From assembly GCA_002280855.1 (NCBI GenBank), contig NCEU01000003.1, forward strand, positions 1 through 64,000: a DNA stretch of 64,000 nucleotides. The letters are read 5' to 3'. Source of the stretch: Sphingomonadales bacterium 32-65-25 (lineage in GTDB: Bacteria; Pseudomonadota; Alphaproteobacteria; Sphingomonadales; Sphingomonadaceae). The notes under the pieces were generated by a model. The model made no database searches. It had not been told where the DNA came from and saw nothing but the letters and a program-made list of their open reading frames with translations. Position numbers and translations under genes: made by a program. This document shows, piece after piece, positions 25,034-33,753 of this stretch; positions within the stretch are counted from its first letter, which is position 1; every line of letters starts with the position of its first letter.

Positions 25034-26496
25034 GCCAGCCCGCCCTCTCTTATGCCTTTGCCAAGGCGCAAGGGGTGATCGTCACCGCGCTGGGTGACGT
25101 GGCGGAGGTGGCGCGCCGCAAGGGCAGCCAGCCCCAAGCGCTGGCCGAAGTGCGTCGCATCGCCGGCCGCCCGCTGGCGCTGCGCGAGGTGGACGATGCC
25201 GCCTTTGATCGCCTGCTGCAGGATCATTATGCCCGATCGTCCTATGCCGGGGAGGCCGATGAACTGGCCGGCTTTGGCGATGATCTGCCGTCCGCCGAAG
25301 ACCTGCTGGCCAGCGACGACGAAGCCCCCGCCATCCGCCTGATCAACGGGCTGATTGCCGAGGCCGCCCGGCTGAAAGCGTCAGACATTCACATCGAGCC
25401 GTTCGAAAGCGCGCTGGTGGTGCGGATGCGCGCCGATGGCGAACTGAAGGAAATGCACCGCCTGCCCCCCGGTGTGGCGCCGGTGCTGGTCAGTCGCATC
25501 AAGGTGATGGCGCGATTGGACATTGCCGAGCGCCGGCTGCCGCAGGATGGCCGCATGGATCTGGCGCTGGGCGGCAAGCGGCTCGACGTGCGCGTCTCCA
25601 CCCTGCCGGCGCGCGGTGGTGAGCGCGTGGTGCTGCGCCTGCTCGACAAGGAAAATGCCGGCATCGATCTGGCCGCGCTCGGCATGCCCGAAGGCGCCGA
25701 ACGGTCTTTCCGCGCCGGCCTCGCCGAAGCAAACGGCTTGGTGCTGGTGACCGGCCCCACGGGCAGCGGCAAGACGACGACACTCTATGCCGGGCTGAAA
25801 CTGCTGAACGATGGCAGCCGCAATATCCTGACCGTGGAAGACCCGGTGGAATATGCCGTGGATGGCCTCGGCCAGACCCAGGTGAACCCCAAGGTCGGCC
25901 TCAGCTTTGCCGCCGGCCTGCGCGCCATCCTGCGGCAGGATCCAGACGTGGTGATGGTCGGCGAAATCCGCGATGCCGAAACCGCCAGCATCGCCGTGCA
26001 GGCGGCGCTCACTGGACACCTCGTGCTGTCGTCGCTGCACACCAACGATGCCGCCAGCGCCATCACCCGCCTGCGCGATTTCGGCGTGGAGCCGTTTCTG
26101 CTCGCCGCCACGCTGCGCGCCGTGGTGGCGCAACGGCTGGTGCGCCGGCTGTGCCCCGCTTGCCGCACGGCGCACCCGGCCGATGCCGGCACGGCGGCGG
26201 CGCTGGGCATCGCGGCGGGAACGCCCGTCTGGCGCGCGCCGGGCTGCACCGCCTGCAACCACACCGGCTGGCAGGGCCGCGTGGGCCTGTATGAAATCAT
26301 CCGCATGACCGACGCCCTGGCCGCGCGCATCAACGAAGGCGCGACCGCCGCCGATCTCGCCGCTGCCGCCGGCAGCCCCGGATTGCCGGCCATAGCCGCC
26401 CAGGCGGTGATCGACGGCCTCACTTCGCCAGCCGAAGCGCTGCGGGTGATGGGCGGCCAGAATGACTTGGGCGAACCGGAGCCAGCTGATGGCTGA
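25030..26496 (+). CDS. gspE: Type II secretion ATPase GspE
   Basis: The cytoplasmic hexameric ATPase that powers pseudopilus assembly. 488 residues: N-terminal GspL-binding domain (~1-95), then the catalytic core with Walker A GPTGSGKTTTLYAG, Asp box, Walker B DPDVVMVGEIRDAET and His box TGHLVLSSLHTND. A tetracysteine zinc element follows (CPAC ... CTAC) in the C-terminal third. All catalytic features are present. Stop overlaps gspF by eight bases. Confidence 0.96.
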   Translation: MSQPALSYAFAKAQGVIVTALGDVAEVARRKGSQPQALAEVRRIAGRPLALREVDDAAFDRLLQDHYARSSYAGEADELAGFGDDLPSAEDLLASDDEAPAIRLINGLIAEAARLKASDIHIEPFESALVVRMRADGELKEMHRLPPGVAPVLVSRIKVMARLDIAERRLPQDGRMDLALGGKRLDVRVSTLPARGGERVVLRLLDKENAGIDLAALGMPEGAERSFRAGLAEANGLVLVTGPTGSGKTTTLYAGLKLLNDGSRNILTVEDPVEYAVDGLGQTQVNPKVGLSFAAGLRAILRQDPDVVMVGEIRDAETASIAVQAALTGHLVLSSLHTNDAASAITRLRDFGVEPFLLAATLRAVVAQRLVRRLCPACRTAHPADAGTAAALGIAAGTPVWRAPGCTACNHTGWQGRVGLYEIIRMTDALAARINEGATAADLAAAAGSPGLPAIAAQAVIDGLTSPAEALRVMGGQNDLGEPEPADG

Positions 26497-27694
26497 CTTT
26501 CGCTACGAAGCGCTCGACATCGAAGGCAAACCGCGCGCCGGCCGCATCAGCGCGCCGAGCAGCGAAGCGGCGCGGGCGGACCTGCTCGACAAGCGCTTGT
26601 TTGCAACCAAGCTGGAAGCGGCCGCCACCAGCGAGCCCACATTGGCCACCGGCAGCGCCCGGCTGAAAGCCAATGCGCTCGGCCTGTTCACCCGGCAGCT
26701 GGCGACGCTGGCCAGCGTCACGCCGCTGGAAGAAGCGCTGCGCACCATCGTCAAGCAGACGGAGGGCGACAAGGCACGCGCCGTGCTGACCAACGTGCAT
26801 GGCGCCGTGATCGAAGGCCGCCGCCTGTCCGACGCGATGGCGCTCGAATCCGCCAGCTTCCCGCCGCTCTACCGCGCCATGGTGGCGGCCGGCGAAGGCG
26901 CCGGCACGCTGCCGCAGGTACTGGAACGGCTTGCGGCCCTGCTCGATCGCCAGGCCGAGATGAAGGGCCGCGTGCAGGCGGCGCTGGCCTATCCGGCGGC
27001 GCTGGCCGCCGTGGCCACGCTGGCGGTGGCGGCGCTGATGATCTTCGTGGTGCCGCGGATCGCCGAACAATTTGCCGATATCGGCCAGACGCTGCCGCTG
27101 CTCACTCGTATCGTCATGGCACTCAGCCATGCGCTGGCCGCCGGCTGGTGGGTGATCCTGCTGCTGGGCGCCGCCGGCGGGGTGCTGGCGAGCCGCGCGC
27201 TCAAGGATGAAGCGCTGCGCCGCCGCTTCGATGCCTGGCTGCTCGGCCTGCCGCTGCTGGGCCGGCTGCTGCGCGATTGGCAGGCGGCGCGGCTGGCGCG
27301 CACGCTAGCGATGATGGTCGCCAGCCGGCTGCCGCTGGTCGATGGCCTGAAACTCACCCTGCCCACCATCGGCAACCGCGAGATCCGTGCGCGCGTCGCG
27401 CAGATGGCCGATGATATCAGCGAAGGCGCCAGCCTCACCGCTGCCATGCGCCGCGCCGCCATCCTGCCGCCGCTGCTGGTCGCCATGGCGGCGGGCGGCG
27501 AAAGTGCCGGCCGGCTGGATGTGATGCTGGAAAAGGGCGCCGAAGCGCTGGAACGCGAATATGATGCGCTCACCCGCTCGGCGCTGGCGCTGCTGGAACC
27601 GGCGATCATCCTGTTCATGGGCGGCGCGGTGGCGGTGATCGTGCTCTCCATCCTGCTGCCCATATTGCAACTCGAAAGCCTGGCCACACCATGA
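26489..27694 (+). CDS. gspF: Type II secretion inner-membrane platform protein GspF
   Basis: 401 residues. Start at ATG 26489 (MADFRYEALD), which overlaps the gspE end. Two repeated cytoplasmic GspF domains (about 65-190 and 270-390, the first with FTRQLATLASV) flank membrane helices (ALAAVATLAVAALMIFVVP, WWVILLLGAAGGVLA, and the last ILFMGGAVAVIVLSILLPI). It is the core polytopic platform protein that couples GspE to the pseudopilus. Confidence 0.94.
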   Translation: MADFRYEALDIEGKPRAGRISAPSSEAARADLLDKRLFATKLEAAATSEPTLATGSARLKANALGLFTRQLATLASVTPLEEALRTIVKQTEGDKARAVLTNVHGAVIEGRRLSDAMALESASFPPLYRAMVAAGEGAGTLPQVLERLAALLDRQAEMKGRVQAALAYPAALAAVATLAVAALMIFVVPRIAEQFADIGQTLPLLTRIVMALSHALAAGWWVILLLGAAGGVLASRALKDEALRRRFDAWLLGLPLLGRLLRDWQAARLARTLAMMVASRLPLVDGLKLTLPTIGNREIRARVAQMADDISEGASLTAAMRRAAILPPLLVAMAAGGESAGRLDVMLEKGAEALEREYDALTRSALALLEPAIILFMGGAVAVIVLSILLPILQLESLATP

Positions 27695-28122
27695 AGCGCA
27701 ACAAACACGAAGAGGGCTTCACCCTGATCGAGATGATGGTGGTGATCGTCATCATCGGCATCCTCACTACGGTGGTGGTGCTGAACGTGCTGCCCGATGT
27801 GGACAAGGCAGCCATCACCCGCGCCCGCGCCGATATCGCCACGCTGGAAACTGCACTCACCAGCTACAAGGCTGACACGATGGTGTTTCCGAATACGAGC
27901 CAAGGCCTTGCCGCGCTGAAGGCCGCGCCCACCGACATGGCGCAACCGGAACGCTATCGCCCCGGCGGCTATGTGCAGCGGCTGCCCAATGATCCCTGGG
28001 GCAAGCCTTACCAATATGCCAGTCCCGGCGCGCACGGCCCGTTCGACGTGTGGTCGATGGGCCCCGATGGCCAAAGTGGCCCAGGAGGGGAGGCCGATGA
28101 CATCGGCAACTGGAACCTCTGA
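27691..28122 (+). CDS. gspG: Major pseudopilin GspG
   Basis: 143 residues. Prepilin motif EEGFTLIEMMVVIVIIGIL: cleavage after Gly, with Glu at +5, by the peptidase at 38776. The C-terminal domain has the GspG-specific region VFPNTSQGLAALKAAPTD, RLPNDPWGKPYQY and the calcium-site segment GADD-like GPGGEADDIGNW. It builds the pseudopilus shaft. Overlaps gspF by four bases and gspH by 26. Confidence 0.96.
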   Translation: MKRNKHEEGFTLIEMMVVIVIIGILTTVVVLNVLPDVDKAAITRARADIATLETALTSYKADTMVFPNTSQGLAALKAAPTDMAQPERYRPGGYVQRLPNDPWGKPYQYASPGAHGPFDVWSMGPDGQSGPGGEADDIGNWNL

Positions 28123-28465
28123 AGCCGGCTTCACGCTGGTGGAACTGGTGGTGGTGATGGCCATCATCGGCATCACCAGCGCGGCGCTTGTCCTCACCCT
28201 GCCCGGCCCTGACGACCGGGTGCGCGGTGCTGCCGTGAAACTGGCGGCGCAAGCGGCGGCCGCACGCGACATGGCGATCCTGACCGGGCAGAACACGGCG
28301 TTCGCGCCGCCGGCGCCGGACGGGCTGACGCTCACCACCGAGCCGGCCGGCCCGATCAGCTTCGACGCCACCGGCCTCGCCACTCCGGCGCGAATCGTCA
28401 TCGCCAGCGGCGACGCGGCGGCGAGCGTGACCATCGATGCGGCAGGCGAAGTCCATGCGCGCTGA
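28097..28465 (+). CDS. gspH: Minor pseudopilin GspH
   Basis: 122 residues with prepilin motif EAGFTLVELVVVMAIIGI followed by a small GspH/FimT beta domain. ATG 28097 is chosen for its strong ribosome site (ggaggggagg) and position inside the gspG end. It is one of the minor pseudopilins capping or priming the pseudopilus. Overlaps gspI by 11 bases. Confidence 0.88.
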   Translation: MTSATGTSEAGFTLVELVVVMAIIGITSAALVLTLPGPDDRVRGAAVKLAAQAAAARDMAILTGQNTAFAPPAPDGLTLTTEPAGPISFDATGLATPARIVIASGDAAASVTIDAAGEVHAR

Positions 28466-28808
28466 AGCCGGCTTCAGTCTGATCGAGGTGATGGTGGCAC
28501 TCGCCATCTTCGGCCTCGCGGCCGTGGCACTCATCCGCCTGCAGGGCGTCAGCCTCGCCAGCGCCGCAACGCTGTCTGATCGGCAATATGCCGCCATCGT
28601 CGCCCGCAATCAGGCACTGGAAGCGATGCTGTCTGCCGCCCCACCCAGCGCCGATCAGGGCCGCGAGCGCGCCGGCATCCGCGATTGGGCGTGGCGGCGC
28701 CAGATCAGCCCCGGCCCCGATCCCGGCACGCAGTTGATCAGTGTCGAGGTCGTTGGCGACGGTGGCCAGGTGATTGCCGCTGACAAGTTGCTGTGGAGCG
28801 GGCGGTGA
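28455..28808 (+). CDS. gspI: Minor pseudopilin GspI
   Basis: 117 residues, beginning MRAEAGFSLIEVMVALAIFG, a typical GspI prepilin leader (short, Glu at +5). The globular part has RNQALEAML and a Trp-rich strand (RDWAWRRQI), as in the GspI family. Forms the pseudopilus tip with GspJ and GspK. Start ATG 28455 lies inside the end of gspH. Confidence 0.9.
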   Translation: MRAEAGFSLIEVMVALAIFGLAAVALIRLQGVSLASAATLSDRQYAAIVARNQALEAMLSAAPPSADQGRERAGIRDWAWRRQISPGPDPGTQLISVEVVGDGGQVIAADKLLWSGR

Positions 28809-29383
28809 AACAGGCCGGCTTCACCCTCATCGAACTGCTCGTCGGCCTGTTCCTGTTCGGCCTGATGGCGGCGGCCGGAACGGCGTTGCTGGCCGGCAGC
28901 GTGCAGGCCAGCAGCCAGGCGCAGGCGCTGGTGGGCGCGAGTGGTGATCTGGCCCGGCTGCGCGCGCTGCTCACCGCCGATGCCGGCCAGGCCGCGCCGC
29001 GCCCGTGGCGGGATCGTGAGGGTCGCCCGCACGCGGCCTTTGCCGTGAATGATGGCGCACTGTTCACGATGGTACGGCGCGGCTGGGCCAATCCCAGCCA
29101 GGCTCCGCGCGCCTCGCTGCAGCGGGTGGAATGGGTGATCGAAGGCGACACGCTGGTGCGCCGCTCTGCAGCAATGGTTGATGGCCCGGCTGCCACCCAA
29201 GCCAGCGTGCTGGCCAGGGGCGTCACGGCGGCGCGGTTGCGGGTGCTGACGGCGCAAGGTTGGCAGGATGGCTGGAGCGGCGAGGCCGGCGCCCTGCCCC
29301 GCGCCATCGAACTCACCCTGGATGGCCCGCAGCTTGGCCATGTCCGCCAGATCGTGCCGCTGGCCCCCGGGGGCGCAGCATGA
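28805..29383 (+). CDS. gspJ: Minor pseudopilin GspJ
   Basis: 192 residues. GTG 28805 overlaps the gspI stop (GTGA) and gives a short leader MKQAGFTLIELLVGLFLFG; a GTG at 28793 is the alternative. The C-terminal domain contains RVEWVIEGDTLVRRS, the strand pattern common in GspJ. Tip-complex pseudopilin. Stop overlaps gspK (ATGA). Confidence 0.9.
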   Translation: MKQAGFTLIELLVGLFLFGLMAAAGTALLAGSVQASSQAQALVGASGDLARLRALLTADAGQAAPRPWRDREGRPHAAFAVNDGALFTMVRRGWANPSQAPRASLQRVEWVIEGDTLVRRSAAMVDGPAATQASVLARGVTAARLRVLTAQGWQDGWSGEAGALPRAIELTLDGPQLGHVRQIVPLAPGGAA

Positions 29384-30321
29384 TCCGGCCCATCCCTCCC
29401 CATGAACAGGGCGCAGCACTGATCAACGTGCTGGTGCTGGTGGGCGTGATGGCGGCGCTGTCGACCAGCCTCTTCGATCGACTGCGACTGGCCCGCCATC
29501 TCGATACCACCCGCGCCGGGCTGGAAGTGGCGCGCGGTGCGGCGCTGGCCGGCGAGACGATGATCCTGGCGCGTTTGCCGCTGCCGCAATTGCCGGCGCG
29601 TCCGTTCGCGCTGCCCACGTCCGTCCCCACCACGGTGATGCTCAGCCCCGGCGGCAATTGCTTCAACCTCAACAGCGTCGCCATGGGGCCTGTGGGCCGC
29701 ACCCTCACCCGCCCGCTCGGCGTCGAGCAACTGGCGCGGCTGCTCACCCTGCTCGATGTGCCGCAAGCGGAAAGCCTGCGCATTGCGGCCGCCACCGCTG
29801 ACTGGGTGGATGTCGATCAACAGCCGGGTTCCGGCGGCGCCGAAGATCCGGCCTATGCCCGCGCCGCCACGCCCTATCGCACAGCGGGCACGCTGCTGGC
29901 CGAAACCAGCGAGTGGCGCGCCGTGGCCGGGGTAACGCCTGCGATCTTCGCCCGCGCCGCCCCGCATCTGTGTGCGCTGCCGGAAGCCGAACTGTCCCGC
30001 CCCAACATCAACAGCCTGGTCCCCGCCGATGCGCCCGTGCTGGCCGCCATCACGGGCGTGCCGCTGGCCACCGCGCGCGACGCGATCGCGGCCCGTCCGG
30101 CCGGCGGCTGGCGCGACACGGCAAGCTTCTGGGCGCAGCCGCTGCTCGCCGGCCGCCAGGTGGCTGCCGATGCGCTGCGCCAGCCTGATACGCGCGATCG
30201 CTTCGTGGCCTATCGCATGACAACCAACATCGATGGGGTGACGCTGGCCCAAACCGGCTTGATCGATGCCGGCACCCGCCCGGCGAAACTGCTGCTGCGC
30301 CGCTGGGGAGACGAGGCATGA
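29380..30321 (+). CDS. gspK: Minor pseudopilin GspK
   Basis: 313 residues, the longest pseudopilin. The leader reads HEQGAALINVLVLVGVMAALS. After the cleaved Gly the +5 residue is Asn rather than Glu, as expected for GspK, which caps the tip and lacks the usual Glu. The large alpha domain is inserted (~90-290) with two SAM-like helical repeats (LTLLDVPQAESLRIAAATAD, ITGVPLATARDAI). It completes the I-J-K tip. Confidence 0.92.
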   Translation: MIRPIPPHEQGAALINVLVLVGVMAALSTSLFDRLRLARHLDTTRAGLEVARGAALAGETMILARLPLPQLPARPFALPTSVPTTVMLSPGGNCFNLNSVAMGPVGRTLTRPLGVEQLARLLTLLDVPQAESLRIAAATADWVDVDQQPGSGGAEDPAYARAATPYRTAGTLLAETSEWRAVAGVTPAIFARAAPHLCALPEAELSRPNINSLVPADAPVLAAITGVPLATARDAIAARPAGGWRDTASFWAQPLLAGRQVAADALRQPDTRDRFVAYRMTTNIDGVTLAQTGLIDAGTRPAKLLLRRWGDEA

Positions 30322-31331
30322 TGCCAAAATCAGTGCTGGTCACACTCGTCCCCCGCGTGCGCTGGCAGCGCAGCGACGGCACGGGCGGCGCCGGCTGGCC
30401 AGCCCCCGATGGATCGCCGCTCGTGCTGGCTGTGCCCGGCGAAGCGGTCGCGCTTCACTGGCTCGATCTGCCGGATCTGGCGCCCGCTCAGGCCGCTGCA
30501 GCCGCGCGGATGGCGCTGGCTGATCGCCTGGCCGAGGCTGATCCCCATATCACCGTCGCACCGGGCAGCGGCCTGCGCCCCGTTGGCGTGGTGGCACGCG
30601 AACAAATGGCCGGCTGGCTGGCCGAAGCTGCGCGCGCTGGCTGGAAACCCGCCGTGATCATTCCCGATCCGCTGCTGCTGCCGGCGCCGGCCGGCGGCTG
30701 GGCAGTGGCGCAGGACGGACCGCGCGTGCTGGCCCGCAGCGCCAGCGCCGCCTTTGCCGCCGAGCCGGAACTGGCCGCCGCCATCATCGGCACCGATTCC
30801 ACGACACTGGCACAGCCGGCCCTGCCCGATGTGCTGCCGCTTGATCTGCTGTCGGGCGAGTATGCGCAGGTGGTTCGCTGGCAGCCGGATCGCACGCAAT
30901 TGAAGCGCCTTGCCCTGTTGGCCGCCGCCGTCGCCGGGCTGTGGCTGGGTGGTGATGTGGCCGCTCTGCTTCGCGCCAGCAGCGCCGCCAGCGCTGCCGA
31001 TGCAGAACTGATGACGCTGGCACCGAGCTCAACCGATGGACCCAGCGCGTTCGCGGCCCTTCAGGCGCAGGCACAGCAACGCGGAGCGGCGGGCGGGCTC
31101 GCGGCGCTGGCCGGGCCAGTGGTGCAGGCGCTCAGCGCTCGGCCGGGCGCTGGGCTGGCCGGCCTCAGCTATACGCCCGCCGGCGGACTTGTTGCGGGCG
31201 TGGCCGGCGGCGCCGGTGAAGCCCAGGCGCTGGCCGATGCGTTGGGTATCGCCGGTCTTGCCGCTTCACCCGGCAACACCCGCGCCACCGCCGACGGCAG
31301 TATCAGCGACGTGACGGTGCGCGCGAAATGA
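30318..31331 (+). CDS. gspL: Type II secretion protein GspL
   Basis: 337 residues: N-terminal actin-like cytoplasmic domain that binds GspE (LVLAVPGEAVALHWLDLPDL), one membrane helix at ~198-215 (ALLAAAVAGLWLGGDVAALL) and a periplasmic ferredoxin-like domain. Bridges the ATPase to the inner-membrane platform. The sequence is Ala-rich and weakly conserved, so the assignment rests on topology and on its place between gspK and gspM. Confidence 0.88.
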   Translation: MMPKSVLVTLVPRVRWQRSDGTGGAGWPAPDGSPLVLAVPGEAVALHWLDLPDLAPAQAAAAARMALADRLAEADPHITVAPGSGLRPVGVVAREQMAGWLAEAARAGWKPAVIIPDPLLLPAPAGGWAVAQDGPRVLARSASAAFAAEPELAAAIIGTDSTTLAQPALPDVLPLDLLSGEYAQVVRWQPDRTQLKRLALLAAAVAGLWLGGDVAALLRASSAASAADAELMTLAPSSTDGPSAFAALQAQAQQRGAAGGLAALAGPVVQALSARPGAGLAGLSYTPAGGLVAGVAGGAGEAQALADALGIAGLAASPGNTRATADGSISDVTVRAK

Positions 31332-31795
31332 TGGCGATGCTTTCTCCGTGGTGGGCGCAGCGCACGGGCCGCGAGCGTTGGCTGATCGGCGTGATGCTGG
31401 CGTTGCTGGCCGCACTGCTGTTCTGGCTGGTGCTGGTGCGCCCGCTGGCCGCCGCGCGCGGTACGGCGCAGGCCGATGCCGGCGCGGCTGCCGCCCGGCT
31501 TGCACAGGGCCAGGCGCTGGCCGCGGCCATCAAGGCCCGCCCCGCTGCCAACCCGGCCGCCGTGATCGACGTGCTGAACCGCCGCCTGGCCGATGCCGGG
31601 CTGCAACCCGCCCGGCTGGAAGCGCAGGGGCCGGGCCAGGCGCTGCTGGAGATCGCCGCCATCAATGGCCGCCTGCTGATCGGCTGGGCCACTGCGCTTG
31701 AGCAGAACGATGGCCTGGTGATCGAACAACTGGAGGCCACCCGCAATCCCGACCAATCGGTGCGGGCGCGGCTGCTGGTGCGGAGCGCACAGTGA
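31328..31795 (+). CDS. gspM: Type II secretion protein GspM
   Basis: 155 residues with one N-terminal membrane helix (WLIGVMLALLAALLFWLVLV) after a basic start (WWAQRTGRER), then a coiled-coil segment and a small periplasmic domain. This is the topology of GspM, which partners GspL. Overlaps gspL and gspN by four bases. Confidence 0.88.
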   Translation: MMAMLSPWWAQRTGRERWLIGVMLALLAALLFWLVLVRPLAAARGTAQADAGAAAARLAQGQALAAAIKARPAANPAAVIDVLNRRLADAGLQPARLEAQGPGQALLEIAAINGRLLIGWATALEQNDGLVIEQLEATRNPDQSVRARLLVRSAQ

Positions 31796-32445
31796 TGCGG
31801 ATGCTGGCGCTGGGCCTTGGTGTGATCGTGGGGCTGGTGGTGCTGGCCCCGGCGCGCTTTCTGCTGCCGGCACCGCCGCTGGCCGCCACTTCGGTGAGCG
31901 GCAGTGTTTGGCAAGCCCAATTGGCCGGCGCCGCGCTGGGCCGGATGCAACTGAGTGATTTGGGGCTGGCCCTGCAGCCAGGCGCGCTGCTGAAGGGCCG
32001 GCTCAGCTGGCAGGCGCAGGGTAGCCTCAACGGCCAGGTCTGGCGCAGCTTCACGGCGGGTGGCGTGGTTGGCCTGAACGGCCGGCTGATCGGCAGTCCG
32101 CTGCCTGGACTGCCGCTGGCCGGGATCAGCCTTGCCGATGTGATGGCGACGCTGGATGGGGCCGGGCGCTGCGAAGCGGCCGGCGGGCAGGTGATGGCCG
32201 ATCTGGCACTCCCGCTGGCGGGACAGCGCCAACTCGCCGGTGCACCACACTGCGACGGAGCGGCACTGCTGCTGCCGCTGGCCAGCGGCGATGGCCGGGT
32301 ACGGCTGGACGTGACCATCACGGCGGGCCGCTGGACAGCGCGGTTGGCGGTTTCGGGTGCCGGCGTGGGCGAAGCCGCAGCGCTGACCGCTGCCGGTTTC
32401 CGCGCGCAGGGCGGCGCCCTGGTGAAAGAGGACAGCGGCGCATGA
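31792..32445 (+). CDS. gspN: Type II secretion protein GspN
   Basis: 217 residues with an N-terminal hydrophobic anchor (MLALGLGVIVGLVVLAPARF) and a beta-rich periplasmic region with the repeated SVSGSVWQAQLAGAALGRM pattern seen in GspN. GspN is a non-universal T2SS component of unclear role. Starts: GTG 31792 overlapping the gspM stop, or ATG 31795. Confidence 0.85.
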   Translation: MMRMLALGLGVIVGLVVLAPARFLLPAPPLAATSVSGSVWQAQLAGAALGRMQLSDLGLALQPGALLKGRLSWQAQGSLNGQVWRSFTAGGVVGLNGRLIGSPLPGLPLAGISLADVMATLDGAGRCEAAGGQVMADLALPLAGQRQLAGAPHCDGAALLLPLASGDGRVRLDVTITAGRWTARLAVSGAGVGEAAALTAAGFRAQGGALVKEDSGA

Positions 32446-32870
32446 TCATCACGGCCCTCATCGCGCTGCAACTGGCCACCACCCAGCCCCCATCGCCCTC
32501 AGCTTTGCCGCTGCCCTTCACCGAACTGCCGCAGCAAGTGCTGGAGCCTGGCCAATGCGCGCTGTTCCTGTGGGACCGGGCAAGCGGCAAGCGCATCGCC
32601 ATGCTGGGCCGCACGCCGGCAACATTGCGCGCCATCATCGACGGCCGCTCCACCGATCTGCCAGCCGAGCAACGCGAAGGCGAAGAGGTGATGGGCTTTG
32701 CCCCCATCAGCCGCTTCCGTTCCGCCAGCCGCAGTTTCGAGGTGCGGTTGACCATATTGCCCGCCACCGCCGGCGGCGCCGTGGTGCGCGATGGCAGCCT
32801 GACCATCACCGAAGCCGATGGCAGCGCGTTGGTGCTGCCGGTGGCTGGCCTCGCCGGTTGCCCGCAATAG
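32442..32870 (+). CDS. Conserved-looking exported protein of unknown function in the T2SS operon
   Basis: 142 residues. The N-terminus (MIITALIALQLATTQP) looks like a short signal peptide or anchor; the rest is predicted beta-rich with two Cys (GQCALFLWDRASG and the end GLAGCPQ) that could form a disulfide in the periplasm. I do not recognise the family. It overlaps gspN by four bases and the next gene by one, so it is part of the operon and probably serves secretion. Confidence 0.65.
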   Translation: MIITALIALQLATTQPPSPSALPLPFTELPQQVLEPGQCALFLWDRASGKRIAMLGRTPATLRAIIDGRSTDLPAEQREGEEVMGFAPISRFRSASRSFEVRLTILPATAGGAVVRDGSLTITEADGSALVLPVAGLAGCPQ

Positions 32871-33559
32871 TGGCCGCACGACGCACAAATACGCCGAAGG
32901 AATGGGCGCTGGCCATCGGCGGCGGCCTGGCCTTGTCAGCCGGGCTGGTGTGGGTGCTGCGCGGCGGCGGTGATGAGACGGCGCCTGCACCGCTGCCGCC
33001 ACCACCACCGGCGCCCGTCACCGCTGCACCGCCGCCGCCTGTTGCTGCTGCTATCTCTGCGCCCACCGATCTGGCCCTTGCCGGCCTGCGCGCCGGGCCT
33101 GATTGCGGCATGGCCATCGTGGTGGCCGGCGGGAAGCAATATCTGCTGCGCCCCGGCCGTGCCCTGCCCGGCGGCATCAAGCTGCTGCGCGTGGAGCCGG
33201 GCCGCGCCATCCTGGCCGGACCGTCCGGCGAGATGGTGCTGGCCTTTGCCGATGCAGCGCCAGCCATGGCCGGGCCGTCCGCACCGCCCGGAGGCGATCC
33301 GACGCCATGGCGGCTGGCACTGTCGCCGCTGCGCGAACAAGGCCGCCTGGTGGGGTGGCGGCTGAACAGTCTGGCAGGGCTGCCGGCGCTGGCCCGCGCT
33401 GGCCTGAAGCCCGGCGACGTGCTGCTGTCGGCCAATGGGGCGGAGCTGATCTCCGAAGAGAAAGTCATGGAGCTGCCGCAGGAACTGGCCGCCAATGGGC
33501 GCCTGCAGATCGTCTATCGGCGCGGCAATGCCCAGCGCGAAGCCGTGGTCACACCCTGA
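32870..33559 (+). CDS. gspC: GspC-like protein with PDZ domain
   Basis: 229 residues from GTG 32870, which overlaps the preceding stop. One membrane helix (WALAIGGGLALSAGLVWVL), a Pro/Ala linker, an HR-like domain (about 65-125, LALAGLRAGPDCGMAIV to PSGEMVLAF) and a C-terminal PDZ domain (about 160-229, GLPALARAGLKPGDVLLSAN). This is the full GspC architecture, but at the operon end rather than the start. The first gene of the operon (22470) is a second GspC-like protein without PDZ. Confidence 0.8.
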   Translation: MAARRTNTPKEWALAIGGGLALSAGLVWVLRGGGDETAPAPLPPPPPAPVTAAPPPPVAAAISAPTDLALAGLRAGPDCGMAIVVAGGKQYLLRPGRALPGGIKLLRVEPGRAILAGPSGEMVLAFADAAPAMAGPSAPPGGDPTPWRLALSPLREQGRLVGWRLNSLAGLPALARAGLKPGDVLLSANGAELISEEKVMELPQELAANGRLQIVYRRGNAQREAVVTP

Positions 33560-33574
33560 TCGGGACAGACCGCG

Positions 33575-33658
33575 CTGTCATGAAACTGCAACCAGCGCGT
33601 CACTGAACTGCCACCCATCCGTCACCCAATCGCAACCGTGCCGTAACCGCGCCGCCAC
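33575..33658 (+). promoter_or_regulatory. Array of eight Pho-box-like half-sites
   Basis: Eight heptamers start every 11 bases at 33575, 33586, 33597, 33608, 33619, 33630, 33641 and 33652: CTGTCAT, CTGCAAC, GCGTCAC, CTGCCAC, CCGTCAC, TCGCAAC, CCGTAAC, CCGCCAC. All fit a C-Y-G-Y-M-A-C-like pattern related to the PhoB heptamer CTGTCAC, and the 11-bp period equals one helical turn. The array ends 96 bases before the lipoprotein gene; cctaaa (33667-33672) is a possible -10. Confidence 0.75.
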
Positions 33659-33753
33659 GAATCGCGCCTAAAGCCCACCTCAACGCGGGGGCGTGACCGG
33701 CCAAAAGGCGCACCTCAGTTTGTTCAAACCACACGGCCAACAGGGGTGACCCC

